A DNA stretch of 41,566 nucleotides, from positions 1 to 41,566 of the forward strand of contig JADGCV010000020.1 of the NCBI GenBank assembly GCA_015228815.1, in the 5' to 3' direction. The translations under genes were made by a program, and so were the position numbers. Below the pieces are notes generated by a model. That model made no database searches. It was not told the DNA's origin and saw nothing but the letters and a program-made list of their open reading frames with translations. Shown in pieces: positions 40,622-41,566 of this stretch. The stretch's first letter is position 1; the number at the start of each line of letters is the position of its first letter. This stretch comes from Magnetococcales bacterium. Its GTDB lineage: Bacteria > Pseudomonadota > Magnetococcia > Magnetococcales > UBA8363.

Positions 40622-41566
40622 TCATGCCCGAGCGGCAAACACCTCGTCCAGGGATTGGGAATCGAAGATCCGCAGGCTCCATTCTTCCAATGATTTGGAA
40701 TCAGCCTGGGAGAGCTTTTCCTGGGCCCAATCGGGCAATGCGCCAAAACGGCGTTGGAGAATGCCGACCAGAAGATTGGCCTGGCCGATTTGTTCGCCTT
40801 TTTGCAAGCCTTTTTGCAAGCCTTCTTGCAAGCCTTTTTGCAAGCCTTCTTGCATGCCTTTTTGCAAGCCTTTTTGCAAGCCTTCTTGCAGGCCTTCTTG
40901 CTTTCCATCGATCAATCCGGCGCCATAGGTGGACTGCACCATGCTCGCCTGGAAATGCAGATCATCCTGATAGCGCTCGTAGGCCTGTCGTTCCGACTCC
41001 GGCAGGTTCAGAATATCGAACAGATTCTTGGCCTTGAGCAAACCGCGCGCCGTGAATTCATCCCGGATCTCGCCTGTCTTGAGAAAATAGATCCACTCAT
41101 CCAGACTTGTCCGTGCCACTTCATTAAAACGGTTGACCTTGATCAGGTAATATTCCGGGAAGATTTCCCGGATCGTTCGGCGACAGAACAGACTCTTCTG
41201 CCCTTCATTGAGTTGCAGTTCATCCTTGGTGTTCAGGCCATGGAACGAGGTCGTGCCATGGTAGATATAATCCCTGCCCTCGCCAAGATCAAAATACAAA
41301 ATGCTGATCGATATGATCCTTGGTATGTTTGCATAGGCATCACCTGCCTTCAGATGCTCCGTGACGGCCTTGGAGGAGGCAAAGACCAGGCGTTGCAGGT
41401 AGTCATGTTCCCGTTCGAATTGCAGTTCGATCAGGATCAATTCACCCTGGCCGTTCTTGACCTTCATGTCAACGCGGTTGTACTTGTCCAGAGGGTCATC
41501 GCGGTTGCTTTCGCTCTCCAGGATTTCGACGATGCGCACGTCGGTCATAAGCAATTCGCTCAGCAG
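40622..41566 (-). CDS. Rpn-family PD-(D/E)xK nuclease/putative transposase (5' end outside window)
   Basis: The frame is open to the window edge, and the family's usual start (about 50 residues including the VFKxIF-like region) is missing, so the gene is truncated by the window. The nuclease core is visible as VDMKVKNGQGELILIELQ, the D-x(n)-ExQ form typical of Rpn proteins. Relatives are recombination-promoting DNases. Near the C-terminus a GLQ(K/E)G tetrapeptide repeat (about nine units) is followed by a conserved tail (LLVGILQRRFGALP). It stops 161 bases before the CheA-like gene on the same strand; nothing suggests a functional link. Confidence 0.85.
   Translation of the reverse strand: MLSELLMTDVRIVEILESESNRDDPLDKYNRVDMKVKNGQGELILIELQFEREHDYLQRLVFASSKAVTEHLKAGDAYANIPRIISISILYFDLGEGRDYIYHGTTSFHGLNTKDELQLNEGQKSLFCRRTIREIFPEYYLIKVNRFNEVARTSLDEWIYFLKTGEIRDEFTARGLLKAKNLFDILNLPESERQAYERYQDDLHFQASMVQSTYGAGLIDGKQEGLQEGLQKGLQKGMQEGLQKGLQEGLQKGLQKGEQIGQANLLVGILQRRFGALPDWAQEKLSQADSKSLEEWSLRIFDSQSLDEVFAARA
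40796..40901. repeat. 12-bp tandem repeat inside the Rpn gene
   Basis: The unit GCCTTTTTGCAA or GCCTTCTTGCAA occurs eight times in full, with a partial ninth. It encodes the GLQ(K/E) tetrapeptide repeat on the minus strand. Gains or losses of units keep the frame, so repeat number could vary without inactivating the gene. Confidence 0.9.

Noticed and set aside
40796-40901. CRISPR-like array
   Set aside because: The 12-bp units are contiguous with no spacers and encode a peptide repeat.
38709-40928. A 739-codon open frame on the plus strand opposite the CheA-like gene
   Set aside because: It is antisense to a clear CheA-type kinase and runs on into the 12-bp repeat, where it gives a meaningless KPFCKPSC repeat.

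Overview
The window reads as chromosome of a free-living, GC-rich Gram-negative proteobacterium. The signs are lipoproteins, a TolC-family outer-membrane protein, a cobalamin-synthesis gene, c-di-GMP enzymes and a large soluble chemosensory-type signalling cluster. The mix of TPR-glycosyltransferase proteins, giant Ser/Thr/Gly-rich lipoproteins, Rpn and DUF3782-type nucleases, and many toxin-antitoxin modules recalls Magnetococcia or related deep-branching Alphaproteobacteria. That placement is an impression, because no rRNA or magnetosome gene is present. No tRNA, rRNA, CRISPR array or complete insertion sequence was found.

Region 1 (1-12.5 kb) is accessory. It begins with a MntA/HepT-type nucleotidyltransferase/HEPN pair. 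Next come a patch of short repeats holding a decayed copy of a PIN toxin gene, an AT-rich orphan gene, and an Xre-ImmA/IrrE plus PIN-like gene pair. These are followed by a secretory block (HEAT-repeat protein, 1506-residue lipoprotein, metzincin lipoprotein, small membrane coiled-coil protein). The region ends with a 227-bp MITE-like element that has IS66-type ends and an 8-bp target duplication, a HigB/HigA-type pair (HigA fused to an ImmA/IrrE peptidase) with a duplicated palindromic leader, and the stump of a nucleotidyltransferase gene.

Region 2 (12.5-30.3 kb) is more ordinary chromosome. It carries a CbpA-like co-chaperone, a cNMP-binding/diguanylate cyclase, an EamA transporter, a DUF4344 metallopeptidase, a cyclase-family hydrolase with a possible 7-codon leader peptide, CobT, a TPR/glycosyltransferase, two related nuclease-like proteins, an AMIN-TolC fusion, class II fructose-bisphosphate aldolase, SerC and acetyl-CoA synthetase. 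Two short hypothetical genes also lie here.

Region 3 (30.3-40.5 kb) is one co-directional minus-strand block. In transcription order it encodes a CheA-like kinase, a CheY-like receiver, two CheC-family proteins, a hybrid kinase (PAS-HisKA-HATPase-REC-REC-HPt), a REC-GGDEF protein, a REC-histidine kinase, a third CheC-family protein and CheD. No receptor, separate CheW, CheR, CheB or transmembrane sensor is encoded in the block. It is the best candidate here for an unusual signalling system, probably joining a phosphorelay to c-di-GMP output with several CheC phosphatases. The window ends inside an Rpn-family nuclease gene carrying a 12-bp tandem repeat.
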